Source: JAENVT01 sp031412355
Lineage (GTDB): Bacteria; Actinomycetota; Acidimicrobiia; Acidimicrobiales; Ilumatobacteraceae
DNA length: 24,175 bases
Direction: 5' to 3'
NCBI GenBank assembly: GCA_031412355.1
Contig: JANOCR010000082.1
Span: forward strand, 1-24,175
Shown: one piece after another, positions 1 to 8,565 of the stretch
How the letters are laid out: every line of letters begins with the position of its first letter
Position numbering within the stretch: the stretch's first letter is position 1
The notes under the pieces: model-generated
The model's input: only the letters and a program-made list of their open reading frames with translations
Told to the model about the DNA's origin: nothing
The model's database searches: none
Made by a program: the position numbers and the translations under genes

Positions 1-1266
1 GTGATCGGCGTGCTCGGCACATTCGAGGACGTGACCGAACGTCGTCAGGCCGAGGACAACTTGCAGAGAACCCTCGCTGAGCTCGACGAGCGGGTCAAGC
101 GCCGGACCACGCAGCTGATGCGTGCCAACGAGAGTTTGCGGCGTGAGGTCGAAGATCGCGTCCGCATCCAAGCGGAGGAGCGGCAGCAACGCTCCTACGC
201 CGAAGCGCTCAGCGACAGCGCCGCGGCGATGTCGAGCACCTTGGATCTCGACGAGGTGATGGAGCACGTGCTTGGAGGGGTGGAGCGGTTGGTCTCCAAC
301 GACCTGACTGCGATCATCCTGATCGATCAGGACGGGCAGCCGTACATCGCTCGTCAACGAGTGGGGTTCGGATACGAAGCGATCGAGTCGCACCCCAGCG
401 AATCGCTTTCGTCGCTCGAGGTCATCGGTCGTTTGTATGCCGGGATCGGCTCGGTTGTCATCGACAACCCGCGACAGGCTCTCGGCCCCGCGGAGTGTGT
501 CGTAGGCGCACCGATGCGAATCGGCGACCAGCAGATCGGCTTTCTCGTTGCCGAGAGCGCGATGAAGGGGTTCTTCACCGACGGCCACGGCGACCGTCTC
601 AGGGCGATCGCCGATCAGGCCGCCGCGGCAATCTCCAATGCTCGCCTGGCCGGCCAGGTCTCTGGGCTGGCGGCTGCGGAAGAGCGTCAGCGTCTCGCAC
701 GCGAGTTGCACGATGCTGTCAATCAGACGTTGTGGACGGCCGCGCTGACCGCCGACAGCCTGCTTCGTGAAGCCGGGGACGATTCGCCGCTGCGTCCACG
801 ACTCGAGCGTCTGCGCCAACTGACCAGGGGAGCGCTGGCCGAGATGAGAACGCTGGTGCTCGAACTCCGCCCCGCCGAGTTGTCGGAGGCTCCGCTCCAC
901 GAGTTACTGGAGGGCCTTGCGACCGCACTCGAGAGCCGCAAGTCTCTACAGGTCAAGGTGGCTCTCGACCCGGTCGACTTCGACTCCGCCACGCAGCTGG
1001 CGTTCTACCGCGTAGCGCAGGAAGCGCTCGGCAACATCGCCAAACATTCGCAGGCGACCGAGGTGCAGCTCACCCTGACCAACGGCGATGACGTCGAGTT
1101 GAGAATTCACGACAACGGCGGCGGTTTCGACACGAACGCGGTGCCCCCTGGCCGTCTGGGACTGATCATCATGCGTGAGCGCGCCGAAGGAGTCGGTGCC
1201 AAACTCGAGGTCACGGCAGTGCCGGGAAGCGGCACCGAGGTCCGGCTGTCGGTCGCCGGGGTATGA
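1..1266 (+). CDS. Sensor histidine kinase (PAS-GAF-HisKA_3-HATPase), 5' end cut by window edge
   Basis: Cytoplasmic part of a two-component sensor kinase that autophosphorylates on histidine and passes phosphate to the regulator encoded next. Residues 1-20 are the end of a PAS/PAC domain (GTFEDVTERRQAE), which normally follows a PAS core, so the gene almost certainly begins upstream; the GTG at base 1 is just an in-frame codon. Residues about 14-65 look like a coiled coil, 67-215 fit a GAF domain, and the HisKA_3 phosphoacceptor is H237 in the motif RELHDAV. The HATPase domain has its N box around E341 and N344, DNGGGFD at 371-377 and GRLGL at 384-388. This is the NarX/DesK-like class, which pairs with NarL-type regulators, as found here. 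No membrane segment is visible in the part present. The stop overlaps the regulator start. The signal sensed is unknown. Confidence 0.93.
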   Translation: MIGVLGTFEDVTERRQAEDNLQRTLAELDERVKRRTTQLMRANESLRREVEDRVRIQAEERQQRSYAEALSDSAAAMSSTLDLDEVMEHVLGGVERLVSNDLTAIILIDQDGQPYIARQRVGFGYEAIESHPSESLSSLEVIGRLYAGIGSVVIDNPRQALGPAECVVGAPMRIGDQQIGFLVAESAMKGFFTDGHGDRLRAIADQAAAAISNARLAGQVSGLAAAEERQRLARELHDAVNQTLWTAALTADSLLREAGDDSPLRPRLERLRQLTRGALAEMRTLVLELRPAELSEAPLHELLEGLATALESRKSLQVKVALDPVDFDSATQLAFYRVAQEALGNIAKHSQATEVQLTLTNGDDVELRIHDNGGGFDTNAVPPGRLGLIIMRERAEGVGAKLEVTAVPGSGTEVRLSVAGV

Positions 1267-1895
1267 CCACAACGGGATGCATTCGCGTCGTGGTCGTCGA
1301 CGATCACGACCTGCTCCGCGAGGGCGTCACTGCGTGTCTCTCGGGGTTCGACAACCTGGAGGTGGTCGGCGAGGCATCCAACGGAGAGGCAGCCATTCGC
1401 GAGGTGCGCAGGCTCGCTCCCGATGTCGTGGTGGTCGACCTGGTGATGCCCGGGATGGGTGGGGTCGAGGTCATTCGTCGCCTGCGCGCCGAGCACCCCA
1501 CGATTGGTTTGCTCGCCCTGACCAGCTACACCGAGCGGGACCGGATCCGCGACGTCATCCAGGCCGGCGCCAATGGCTACCTCGTGAAGTCCGTCGATGC
1601 CGAGAGCCTCGCCGAAGCTGTGCGCAGTGCTGCCACGGGTCGCGGTGCGTTCTCTGCCGAGGTGACCCAGATCCTGGCTCTCGGCGCTGATCGACCTACA
1701 TCGGCACTCGAGACGCTGACGCCACGCGAAGCTGAGATCGCCGAGCTACTGGCCAAGGGCCGATCAAACGCCGAGATCGCCAAGGCGCTCGACCTGAGCT
1801 TGTTTACCGTCAAGAACCACGTCAGCAACATCTTGATGAAGTTGCACGTGCGCTCGCGGACCGAGGCCGCAGCATTCATCCTCAGCCCCGACTGA
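1263..1895 (+). CDS. NarL/LuxR-family response regulator
   Basis: DNA-binding response regulator of 210 residues, the usual NarL/FixJ length. The receiver domain (about 6-125) has the acidic pair D13/D14, the phosphoacceptor D59 in VVVVDLVMPG, T88 and the conserved K110. The C-terminal LuxR-type helix-turn-helix lies at about 148-200 and starts with LTPREAEIAELLAKG. The ATG overlaps the kinase stop by four bases, so the two are co-translated and should form one phosphorelay. The gene lies 222 bases upstream of the transporter-catabolic operon in the same direction, so that operon is a natural but unproven target. The family assignment is secure; the regulon is inference. Confidence 0.95.
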   Translation: MTTTGCIRVVVVDDHDLLREGVTACLSGFDNLEVVGEASNGEAAIREVRRLAPDVVVVDLVMPGMGGVEVIRRLRAEHPTIGLLALTSYTERDRIRDVIQAGANGYLVKSVDAESLAEAVRSAATGRGAFSAEVTQILALGADRPTSALETLTPREAEIAELLAKGRSNAEIAKALDLSLFTVKNHVSNILMKLHVRSRTEAAAFILSPD

Positions 1896-1919
1896 GTTCG
1901 ACAGCTGTACTGACTCCAT

Positions 1920-1964
1920 GTCAGCTCCTTGAACAAGCCAACGACCGTCGTTTCATGAGCTGAC
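1920..1964. promoter_or_regulatory. Inverted repeat between regulator and importer operon
   Basis: Arms GTCAGCTC (1920-1927) and GAGCTGAC (1957-1964) are perfectly complementary around a 29-base loop. The loop itself contains a small dyad, ACGAC-C-GTCGT (1941-1951). No T-tract follows. It begins 25 bases after the response-regulator stop, so it could be a weak terminator or a protein-binding site in the leader of the next operon. The sequence does not decide between these. Confidence 0.35.
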
Positions 1965-1982
1965 GCAGAGCGTTGGACGAGC

Positions 1983-1997
1983 TTGATCGGCGGTCAA
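1983..1997. promoter_or_regulatory. Imperfect palindrome upstream of livH-like gene, possible operator
   Basis: TTGATC-GGC-GGTCAA is a 15-base dyad with one mismatched pair, 121 bases before the first permease start. The rest of the 1896-2117 spacer shows no convincing -35/-10 pair to me. The spacer must carry the operon promoter if the kinase/regulator genes are a separate transcript. Operator status is a guess based on symmetry and position. Confidence 0.25.
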
Positions 1998-2117
1998 ATA
2001 GCGCTCGAGTAGTTCTTACGCACCCCCTCCAATGGCTCTGGACCGCGGCGGAGGGTCGCCCTACTGTCAGGCAGGGACGCGATTGGGGGCCTGGTCGCAT
2101 CTCATGAGGGGGAATGC

Positions 2118-3149
2118 ATGTCCGCGACCTGGAGACGTCGGCTACCTGCCATTGCGGTGGGTGCTCCGGTCGTCTTTGTGCTCTGCTGGGTGCTGTTCCT
2201 CGCCTCCGGTACGCCGGCCGGCACCGCGGTCGAGGAACCGGGTGAGTTTCTCGTCACGCTGCTCGATGGTGTCACCTTCGCGGGTCTGATGTTCGTGGTC
2301 GCCTCGGGCTTCACTCTGATCTTTGGGCTGATGCGCACCGTCAACATGGCCCACGGCGCATTGTTCCTGCTCGCCGCGTATATCGCCATCGAGTTGCAGC
2401 AGAAGATGGCCGGTAAGTCGCGCAACCTCGAGCCGGAGGATGTGAGCATTGCGTCCTGGGTCGTGCCGATGCTGGTCGGTGCCGGCGTAGCGGCAGTCCT
2501 GGGGGTCGTAATCCAGCAAGTGTTCCTCCGCTGGAACCAGGGTCAGGACCTGCGTCAGGCGCTCATCACGGTGGCCATCTCGGTGATCGTCGCCGACCAG
2601 TTGCTCGCTCGCTTCGGTGGCCTCGCCCAGCGAATGATCTGGCCCGAGGCGGTCACCCACTTCATCGAGATCTTCGGTCAGCGGTACGCGACCAGTCGGT
2701 TGTTCATGCTCGGCGTCGCCTTGCTCGTCGGCGCTCTGTTGTGGCTGTGGCTGAACAAGACGCGCATGGGACTCGTCATCCGGGCCGGCGTCGACGACCA
2801 AGCGATGGTTCGAGCCCTGGGCATCAACATCACCGCTGTCTTCGCTGTGACCTTCTTTGTCGGCGCCCTCTTGGCCGGGATGGGCGGGGCGATGGGCGCC
2901 TCGTTCGCCGGCGTTGCTCCTGGCGCGGATGGACAGTGGCTGCTCAACTCGCTGGTCGTCGTGATCATCGGCGGCCTCGGCTCCATCAAGGGTGCCGCTG
3001 CCGGATCGCTGCTCTACGGACTCGTGGTCGCCTTCTCGCCCGCCTACCTGCCCAACGACTACACGTTCTACTCGATCATCCTGACGTTCGCCCTGCTGGC
3101 AGTCGTCCTCGCAGTACGTCCTTACGGCTTGTTCGGCAGGGTCGAATGA
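2118..3149 (+). CDS. livH: Branched-chain amino acid-type ABC transporter permease, LivH-like
   Basis: Inner-membrane permease of the HAAT (hydrophobic amino acid transport) ABC family, 343 residues. The N-terminus is longer than in typical LivH (about 300), with an extra hydrophobic segment at about 8-28 before the core. The family pattern is clear: ASGFTLIFGLMRTVNMAHGA near 58-77 and GGLGSIKGAAAGSLLYG near the C-terminus, with about eight hydrophobic helices. The ATG at 2118 is preceded by a purine-rich GAGGGGG (2106-2112). The stop overlaps the LivM-like start by four bases. It should form a heterodimeric channel with the next protein. The substrate is not readable from the sequence; family members carry amino acids, urea, short amides or aromatic acids. 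Confidence 0.92.
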   Translation: MSATWRRRLPAIAVGAPVVFVLCWVLFLASGTPAGTAVEEPGEFLVTLLDGVTFAGLMFVVASGFTLIFGLMRTVNMAHGALFLLAAYIAIELQQKMAGKSRNLEPEDVSIASWVVPMLVGAGVAAVLGVVIQQVFLRWNQGQDLRQALITVAISVIVADQLLARFGGLAQRMIWPEAVTHFIEIFGQRYATSRLFMLGVALLVGALLWLWLNKTRMGLVIRAGVDDQAMVRALGINITAVFAVTFFVGALLAGMGGAMGASFAGVAPGADGQWLLNSLVVVIIGGLGSIKGAAAGSLLYGLVVAFSPAYLPNDYTFYSIILTFALLAVVLAVRPYGLFGRVE

Positions 3150-4207
3150 GCTCGGCCCGCAACGATGGTGATTCGCGCATCGCGTTGCTCGTGGTCCTCG
3201 CCGTGCTCGTCGCCTTGCCGAGCTTCGGCTCGGAGTTCTTCGTCGAGTTCGTGGTGACCCGCGCACTCATCCTCGGCCTCGTCGCATCCACAATCGTGTT
3301 CTTGTCGGCGTACGGCGGGATGGTCTCGCTCGCCCAACTGCTGATGTACGGCGTGGCCGGCTTCGTCATTGGTAACTGTGTGCCCGAGGCGAACAACAAG
3401 GGTTTGAAGCTGGGTCTCAGTCCGTGGGTCGCGGTGGTGGCGGCGCTCGTCGTCACGACGTTGGTCGCCCTGGTTCTCGGTGCGCTGTCGAGCCGTACGT
3501 TCGGCATCTACTTCCTCATGCTGACATTGACGTATGCAGTGATCGGCTACTACGTCTTCGGTCAGGTGGCGACCATCTCGGGCTTCGGCGGCATTACGGG
3601 CCTCGACCCGGTGTCGGTGTTCGATGGGCCGGTGCGGCTGTACTACATCGCGCTCGCCCTTTCGGTGCTCGCGTTCATCGGGTTCCGAATGGTCAGGCGC
3701 ACACCGTTCGGGGTGGCGCTCGAAGGTGTTCGCGACGACCCGGTGCGGATGGCCTCACTTGGGTTCCACGTTCCGTTGCATCGCGCCATGGCATTCACCC
3801 TGGCCGGTTTCGTGGCCGCCGTTGCCGGTGTCTTGAACGTGTGGTGGAACGGTCAGATCGACCCGAACACGGTGTCGATCGGTGCGACCATCGATCTGCT
3901 GATCGTCGCCGTCATCGGTGGAATCGGCAGACTCGAGGGGGCGTGGCTGGGCGCGCTGGTGTACGTCGCCGCCAACAATTACCTCCGTGACCTGCCGTTC
4001 GCCGACAGCGTCGGTCTTACCGAGGCGCGATTCAACACGGTCGTCGGGTTGGTGGTTTTGGCCATCGTCGTCTTGTCGCCCGAAGGGCTCACGGGTCTGA
4101 TCGACCGGGCCCGAAGCGGCGCAAAGCGCCGACCAGTCATCAGCAGCGGCGGCTCCTCAGCGCCGCCGGACTCCGCAGTGCACACATCAGTGCCAAACAC
4201 TTCGTGA
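3146..4207 (+). CDS. livM: Branched-chain amino acid-type ABC transporter permease, LivM-like
   Basis: Second HAAT-family permease, 353 residues from the ATG at 3146 that overlaps the previous stop as ATGA. The frame stays open far upstream, but that part overlaps the LivH-like gene and lacks membrane-protein character, so 3146 is chosen. Hallmarks are GGMVSLAQLLMYGVAGFVIG (about residues 54-73), the loop leading to NVWWNGQIDPN, and GGIGRLEGAWLGALVYV near 254-270. About nine hydrophobic helices are visible. The soluble C-terminal tail is rich in Ser, Ala and Pro. It pairs with the LivH-like protein to form the import channel, powered by the two ATPases encoded downstream. Confidence 0.93.
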   Translation: MSSARNDGDSRIALLVVLAVLVALPSFGSEFFVEFVVTRALILGLVASTIVFLSAYGGMVSLAQLLMYGVAGFVIGNCVPEANNKGLKLGLSPWVAVVAALVVTTLVALVLGALSSRTFGIYFLMLTLTYAVIGYYVFGQVATISGFGGITGLDPVSVFDGPVRLYYIALALSVLAFIGFRMVRRTPFGVALEGVRDDPVRMASLGFHVPLHRAMAFTLAGFVAAVAGVLNVWWNGQIDPNTVSIGATIDLLIVAVIGGIGRLEGAWLGALVYVAANNYLRDLPFADSVGLTEARFNTVVGLVVLAIVVLSPEGLTGLIDRARSGAKRRPVISSGGSSAPPDSAVHTSVPNTS

Positions 4208-4276
4208 CCGCATATCCAAACGTGGCTCGAACAATTGCGACTCGTCGCTAACACAGAAAGAGGGAGGACCAACCGA

Positions 4277-5824
4277 ATGTCCAAGTACCAAAAGTCTCGC
4301 AGGCGTATGAAGGTCTGCGGTGTGATCTTGTCGCTCGCTCTCGTGGCTGCGGCCTGCGGGGATGACGACGACGACGCCACACCGGCAGCGACCGATGCAC
4401 CCGCAGGAACGGATGCACCGGCTGCAACCGATGCACCGGCTGCAACCGATGCTCCGGCTGCAACCGATGCACCGGCAGCGACCGATGCACCCGACGCGCC
4501 GGCCGAGGGGATCAAGCTCGGCATCATGGCGGAGTGTGAGGGCGCCTTCGGTGGCTTCAACGAAGACGTCCAGGCAGGTGCTGCGCTGGCGATGATCAAC
4601 GAGGCGGGGGCGACGTCGAATTCGCGCACCACTGCAACGGAGGGATTTACCGGTGCAACTGCCGGCGGCCTGCCGATCGAGGTAGTCAGCGTCGGCTGTG
4701 GCGACGACACCGCCGATCGCGCCATACAGGAGATCCGCAAGATCGTCGAGCAGGACGGTGCAAACGTCGTGCTCGGTCCGCTCTCCGGCGACGAAGGCAT
4801 CGCCATTGCCAACTACGCCAAGGATCACCCAGAAGTGACCTTCATCAACGGCATTTCGGGTGCCCAAGAAGCCACGTTGCAGGTGCAGGCCCCGAACTTC
4901 TTCCGCTTCACCGGTGACGGTGCGCAGTGGAACGCCGGCTTGGGCGACATCTTGCACAACACGGCTGGATGGGACACCGCAGTGGTCATCGCCGACGACT
5001 ACGGATTCGGGTGGACGTCAGCGGCCGGCTTCATCGCCGAGTTCTGTGCCGTCGGTGGAACGGTGGTGCAGCGCGTGTTCCCGCCGCTGAACACGACCGA
5101 CTACTCGTCATTTATCGCTCAGCTTCCTGATCCGGACGAGGTCGACGGCTACTTCTGGGTCGTTGGTGGCACCGGAACCCAAGCGTCGCTCGAAGCGTTC
5201 GTCAACGCCAAGGGCGACCTGACGGGTGCGCAGCATGCAGGCAACCTGTTCTTCAACCCAGGTCTTGCATCAGCGTTGGGGCCAGGCATTGCCGGCGCAT
5301 ACGTGGGTGGCTTCGCCTCATTCGCCGGCGACATCCAGACACCCGAGATCAAGGCGTACGCGGCGAGTGCCGACGCGGCGTGGGACACCCTGGCGGGTGC
5401 ATTGACGGGTAACGAGCCCGGCCCGCCGTCGACAGCGCTGACGTTCGGATTCGCCTACGGCTACTACTTGGCCGGTCTCGCCCTGATTCAGGCCCTGAAC
5501 GAGGTGGACGGCGACCTGTCCGACAACCACGCGGCGTTGCGCGACGCACTGTCGAACATGACGCTGGAAGGCCCATTCGGCACGGTGACGCTCGACGAGA
5601 ACCGTCAGGGAATCATCGACACGTCGGTGCAGCAGTTGGTGCTGGAAGGCGACGAAGTCGTCTCCAAGACCGTTGCCATCGTCAGGGGCGTGGATCAGAC
5701 ATTCGGCGGCACGTTCAGCGCCACCACCCCGCCCCCGGGGCGTGACGCACCGGGTTGCGAGGCTCGCGACCTGCCGTGGGTCGGCAACGCGATACCCGTC
5801 GTCGACGGTGTGCCGCAGGACTGA
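4277..5824 (+). CDS. ABC transporter substrate-binding lipoprotein (Peripla_BP_6, LivK-like)
   Basis: Extracytoplasmic receptor of the importer, 515 residues. The start is the ATG at 4277 behind a strong ribosome site AGGGAGGA (4261-4268); an upstream in-frame TTG at 4235 is rejected. The signal peptide ends in a lipobox-like VAAAC, with the lipidated cysteine predicted at C27. Then come GDDDDD and a flexible linker of repeated PAATDA units (about 35-75). The type 1 periplasmic-binding fold starts near residue 79 (IKLGIMAECEGAFGGFN) and runs to about 480. The best ribosome site of the operon fits the excess of receptor usual for such systems. At about 515 residues it is longer than classic LivK (about 370), mostly from the linker and C-terminal extension. 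The ligand is unknown. Confidence 0.93.
   Translation: MSKYQKSRRRMKVCGVILSLALVAAACGDDDDDATPAATDAPAGTDAPAATDAPAATDAPAATDAPAATDAPDAPAEGIKLGIMAECEGAFGGFNEDVQAGAALAMINEAGATSNSRTTATEGFTGATAGGLPIEVVSVGCGDDTADRAIQEIRKIVEQDGANVVLGPLSGDEGIAIANYAKDHPEVTFINGISGAQEATLQVQAPNFFRFTGDGAQWNAGLGDILHNTAGWDTAVVIADDYGFGWTSAAGFIAEFCAVGGTVVQRVFPPLNTTDYSSFIAQLPDPDEVDGYFWVVGGTGTQASLEAFVNAKGDLTGAQHAGNLFFNPGLASALGPGIAGAYVGGFASFAGDIQTPEIKAYAASADAAWDTLAGALTGNEPGPPSTALTFGFAYGYYLAGLALIQALNEVDGDLSDNHAALRDALSNMTLEGPFGTVTLDENRQGIIDTSVQQLVLEGDEVVSKTVAIVRGVDQTFGGTFSATTPPPGRDAPGCEARDLPWVGNAIPVVDGVPQD
4380..4501 (+). repeat. In-gene 18-base tandem repeat encoding the lipoprotein linker
   Basis: Degenerate tandem copies of the 18-base unit CCGGCTGCAACCGATGCA (protein PAATDA), about six units with drift to CCGCAGGAACGGATGCA and CCGGCAGCGACCGATGCA. 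The repeats keep the reading frame and encode the Ala/Pro/Thr/Asp linker between the lipid anchor and the binding domain of the receptor. Such repeats can change copy number by slippage without breaking the frame. Confidence 0.85.
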
Positions 5825-5842
5825 CCGAGGAACCCTCCGACC

Positions 5843-6616
5843 GTGAACACCATCGCTGACGCCACCGAATCGACGACGCTTCTCAAGCTGACCTCGGTAT
5901 CGGTTGCGTTCGGTGGTCTTCTCGCCTTGGGCGGCGTCGATCTCGACGTCGTCCAAGGCGAGCGGTTGGCAGTTCTCGGCCCGAACGGTGCCGGCAAGAC
6001 CACGTTGTTCAACGTGGTGGCCGGCGACATCAGGCCGACTTCAGGCTCGGTCTGGATAAAGGGGGTCGACTGCACGTCGCTGCCCTCACGTCGCCGGCCG
6101 AGCTTTGGTGTCGCCCGCACCTATCAGCGAACTCGGCTCTTCGCCGGTCTGACCGTCGAGGACAATCTGTACCTGGCCCTGGTAGGAACACACGGTAGGC
6201 ATCGATCGTTGCGGCGCGGCGCCCTCGACGAGCAGTGGCGGCTCCAGGCGCGCGACGCAGCCAAGACCGTCTGGCTCGGCGACCAGATCGAGTCGTATGT
6301 CGGCGACCTCTCGCATGGCCAGCACCGCCAACTCGAGGTAGCCATGGCGATGGTCACCAATCCCGATCTGATGATGCTGGATGAGCCGGCGTCAGGTTTG
6401 TCGCGCGGCGAACGCGAACGCCTGGTCGAACTGCTCGAGTCGCTCGCTGCCGATGTGACCTTGCTACTCATCGAGCACGACATGGATGTGGCGCTGCGCG
6501 TTGCGAATCGAGTCGTGGTCATGGCTGATGGTCTGACGATCGCCGGCGGTACCCCCGACGAGATCCGTGGCAGCGCGATCGTTCGCGACGTGTATCTCGG
6601 AGGTGGAGTCGAATGA
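5843..6616 (+). CDS. livG: Branched-chain amino acid-type ABC ATPase, LivG-like
   Basis: Cytoplasmic ATPase of the importer, 257 residues, starting with GTG 18 bases after the receptor gene behind GAGGAA. Walker A is GPNGAGKTT (46-54), the Q-loop Q95 (TYQRTRLF), the signature LSHGQHRQLE (156-165) and Walker B LMMLDEP with D180 and E181. The switch histidine is in LIEHDMD. The insert between Q-loop and signature and the LSxGQ signature form are typical of LivG rather than LivF. Its stop overlaps the LivF-like start by four bases. Confidence 0.95.
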   Translation: MNTIADATESTTLLKLTSVSVAFGGLLALGGVDLDVVQGERLAVLGPNGAGKTTLFNVVAGDIRPTSGSVWIKGVDCTSLPSRRRPSFGVARTYQRTRLFAGLTVEDNLYLALVGTHGRHRSLRRGALDEQWRLQARDAAKTVWLGDQIESYVGDLSHGQHRQLEVAMAMVTNPDLMMLDEPASGLSRGERERLVELLESLAADVTLLLIEHDMDVALRVANRVVVMADGLTIAGGTPDEIRGSAIVRDVYLGGGVE

Positions 6617-7350
6617 GCGAACACCTCCTTCAAGTCCACGACCTGACTGCCGGTTACGGCACGTCACGGGTTCTCGACGGCGTGTCGTTCAGCATGGGTG
6701 TCGAGGCAGTCGCCTTGATCGGTCGCAACGGCATGGGCAAGACCACACTGTGCAACACGATCATGGGTCTCGTACGAGCGACCTCGGGTGAAATAGTTTT
6801 CAACGGCGACCGAATCGAAGGTCAGGTCCCCGAGAAGATCGCCAAGCACGGCGTCTCGTATGTGCCACAGGGCCGTCGACTCTTTCCGTCGTTGACCGTC
6901 GACGAGCACCTGACGATGCTCTCCAAGGGCACGCGGGGCAAGCGCTGGACGATCGAAAATGTGTACGAACTGTTTCCCCGCCTCGCCGAGCGACGTCGCC
7001 ATGGCGGTGGCCAACTGTCGGGAGGCGAGCAACAGATGCTCGCCGTCGGTCGTGCGCTGTTGCTCAATGGCTCGTTGGTGATCATGGACGAGCCGTCCGA
7101 GGGACTCGCTCCCACCATCGTCGATACCTTGATCGACGTCGTCCACCGGCTGGTAGCTGAAGGCGTCGCCGTCTTGGTCGTCGAACAGAACCTTCGCGCT
7201 GCCGTTCGCATGGCCCATCGACAACTGGTCATGGTGTCCGGCCGTATCCAAGCCGAAACCTCCGCTGCCGAATTGATCGCCAATCCCGAGCTGCAACACG
7301 CGTATCTCGGCGTCGAGGGCGCCGGCACTCTGAACAAGGAGATGTCGTGA
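6613..7350 (+). CDS. livF: Branched-chain amino acid-type ABC ATPase, LivF-like
   Basis: Second ATPase of the importer, 245 residues. Walker A is GRNGMGKTT (37-45), the Q-loop YVPQGRRLFPSLTV (about 83-96), the signature LSGGEQQML (135-143) and Walker B VIMDEP with D159 and E160. The form GRNGMGKTT followed by YVPQGRRLFP is a LivF hallmark. LivF normally heterodimerises with LivG under the two permeases. The start overlaps the LivG-like stop and its own stop overlaps the following dehydrogenase start (GTGA), physically coupling transport to the catabolic genes. Confidence 0.95.
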   Translation: MSEHLLQVHDLTAGYGTSRVLDGVSFSMGVEAVALIGRNGMGKTTLCNTIMGLVRATSGEIVFNGDRIEGQVPEKIAKHGVSYVPQGRRLFPSLTVDEHLTMLSKGTRGKRWTIENVYELFPRLAERRRHGGGQLSGGEQQMLAVGRALLLNGSLVIMDEPSEGLAPTIVDTLIDVVHRLVAEGVAVLVVEQNLRAAVRMAHRQLVMVSGRIQAETSAAELIANPELQHAYLGVEGAGTLNKEMS

Positions 7351-8534
7351 CCGGCACCGTAAACATTGCGCTACTGGGCTCGAAGTTCATGGGCCGTGCT
7401 CACTCGAACGCTTGGCTGAACGTCGCCAAGTTCTTTGCCGTCGATCCACTGCCGACGATGCACACCGTGGTTGGTCGCAACCCCGTCGAACTACGCGAGT
7501 TCGCCGAGCGATGGGGCTGGCAACACCACACGACGGACTGGCACGCCGCTGTCGCATCCGACGACATCGAACTCGTGGACATCGGCACACCGAACAACGT
7601 CCACGCCGAGCAGGCCATCGCCGCCCTTGAGGCAGGCAAGCACGTGGCCTGCGAGAAACCGCTGGCCGGAACGCTGGTGGACGCTCGGGCGATGGCGACC
7701 GCTGCCGCTCAGGCGCGCGGCACGACGTCGGTCTGGTTCAACTATCGACGTGTTCCGGCTGTCGCCCTTGCCCACCGTTTGGTCGCCGCTGGCCGCATCG
7801 GTCGGGTCTACCACGTGCGCGCCAACTACCTGCAGAGTTGGGGTGGCCCGGACACTCCGCTGTTGTGGCGTTTCCAAGGCGACATTGCAGGCTCTGGCGC
7901 CCACGGCGATCTCAACGCCCACATCATCGATGCCGTCCGGTTCGTCACGGGTGAGGAGATCGTCACCGTCGAGGGAGCGATCGAGCACACGTTCATCGAG
8001 GAGCGCGCCGTACTGGAAGGCCAAACCGGTGGCGAGATCGCCGGCGCAGGTGCGAGCACCAGTGGCGTCACAGCGGCCAGCACGGTCGACGACGCCGTGT
8101 TGTTCCTGGCCCGGCTCAGCGGGGGAGGCGTAGCCAGCTTCGAAGCCACTCGCCTCGCCACCGGATATCACAACGCCAACCGTTTCGAGATCCACGGAGA
8201 CAAGGGTGCTCTGCGATTCAACTTCGAACGAATGAACGAGTTGGATTTCTACGACCTCCGCAACGATGCAGCGGTACAGGGGTGGACGACGATCGACGTT
8301 ACCCGCGGTGGCGATGGGCATCCGTACGTCGATGCTTGGTGGCCCGACAGCCACGGGCTCGGCTACGAGCACGCGTTTGTCAATCAGGCGAGCGACATTC
8401 TGAATGTCATCGGTGGCGGAACCCCGGTTGTTCCGCTTGTCGATTTCGCCGATGCGCTTGTCACACAGTGCGTACTCCACGCGGCGATCGAGTCGGCCCG
8501 ACATCGAGCACCCGTAACAGTCGCCGAGATCTGA
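7347..8534 (+). CDS. Gfo/Idh/MocA-family NAD(P)-dependent oxidoreductase
   Basis: Soluble dehydrogenase of 395 residues, normal for the family. The Rossmann N-terminus is VNIALLGSKFMGRAHSNAW (5-23), where the usual GxGxxG is degenerate as GSKFMG. The conserved EKPLAG lies at 103-108, and the C-terminal substrate half has GDLNAHIIDAVRF (187-199) with the likely catalytic H192. Relatives oxidise hydroxyls of sugars, inositols and glycosides to ketones. The GTG start overlaps the LivF-like stop, so it is the first enzyme of the imported substrate's pathway by position. The sugar- or inositol-like nature of the substrate is inferred from the family and from the isomerases downstream. Confidence 0.92.
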   Translation: MTGTVNIALLGSKFMGRAHSNAWLNVAKFFAVDPLPTMHTVVGRNPVELREFAERWGWQHHTTDWHAAVASDDIELVDIGTPNNVHAEQAIAALEAGKHVACEKPLAGTLVDARAMATAAAQARGTTSVWFNYRRVPAVALAHRLVAAGRIGRVYHVRANYLQSWGGPDTPLLWRFQGDIAGSGAHGDLNAHIIDAVRFVTGEEIVTVEGAIEHTFIEERAVLEGQTGGEIAGAGASTSGVTAASTVDDAVLFLARLSGGGVASFEATRLATGYHNANRFEIHGDKGALRFNFERMNELDFYDLRNDAAVQGWTTIDVTRGGDGHPYVDAWWPDSHGLGYEHAFVNQASDILNVIGGGTPVVPLVDFADALVTQCVLHAAIESARHRAPVTVAEI

Positions 8535-8565
8535 GAGCCGAGACGAGAGAGGAAGGAATCCCCCA

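Noticed and set aside
2142..3266. Long minus-strand open frame antisense to the LivH-like gene
   Set aside because: Composition is an Arg/His/Glu/Gln-rich shadow typical of GC-rich antisense frames, and the plus strand encodes a clear permease.
4235..4276. Upstream TTG start for the substrate-binding lipoprotein
   Set aside because: It would put 14 extra polar residues before the signal peptide and span the strong ribosome site that serves ATG 4277.
4380..4501. Tandem repeats considered as a CRISPR array
   Set aside because: Units are contiguous with no unique spacers and encode an in-frame protein linker.
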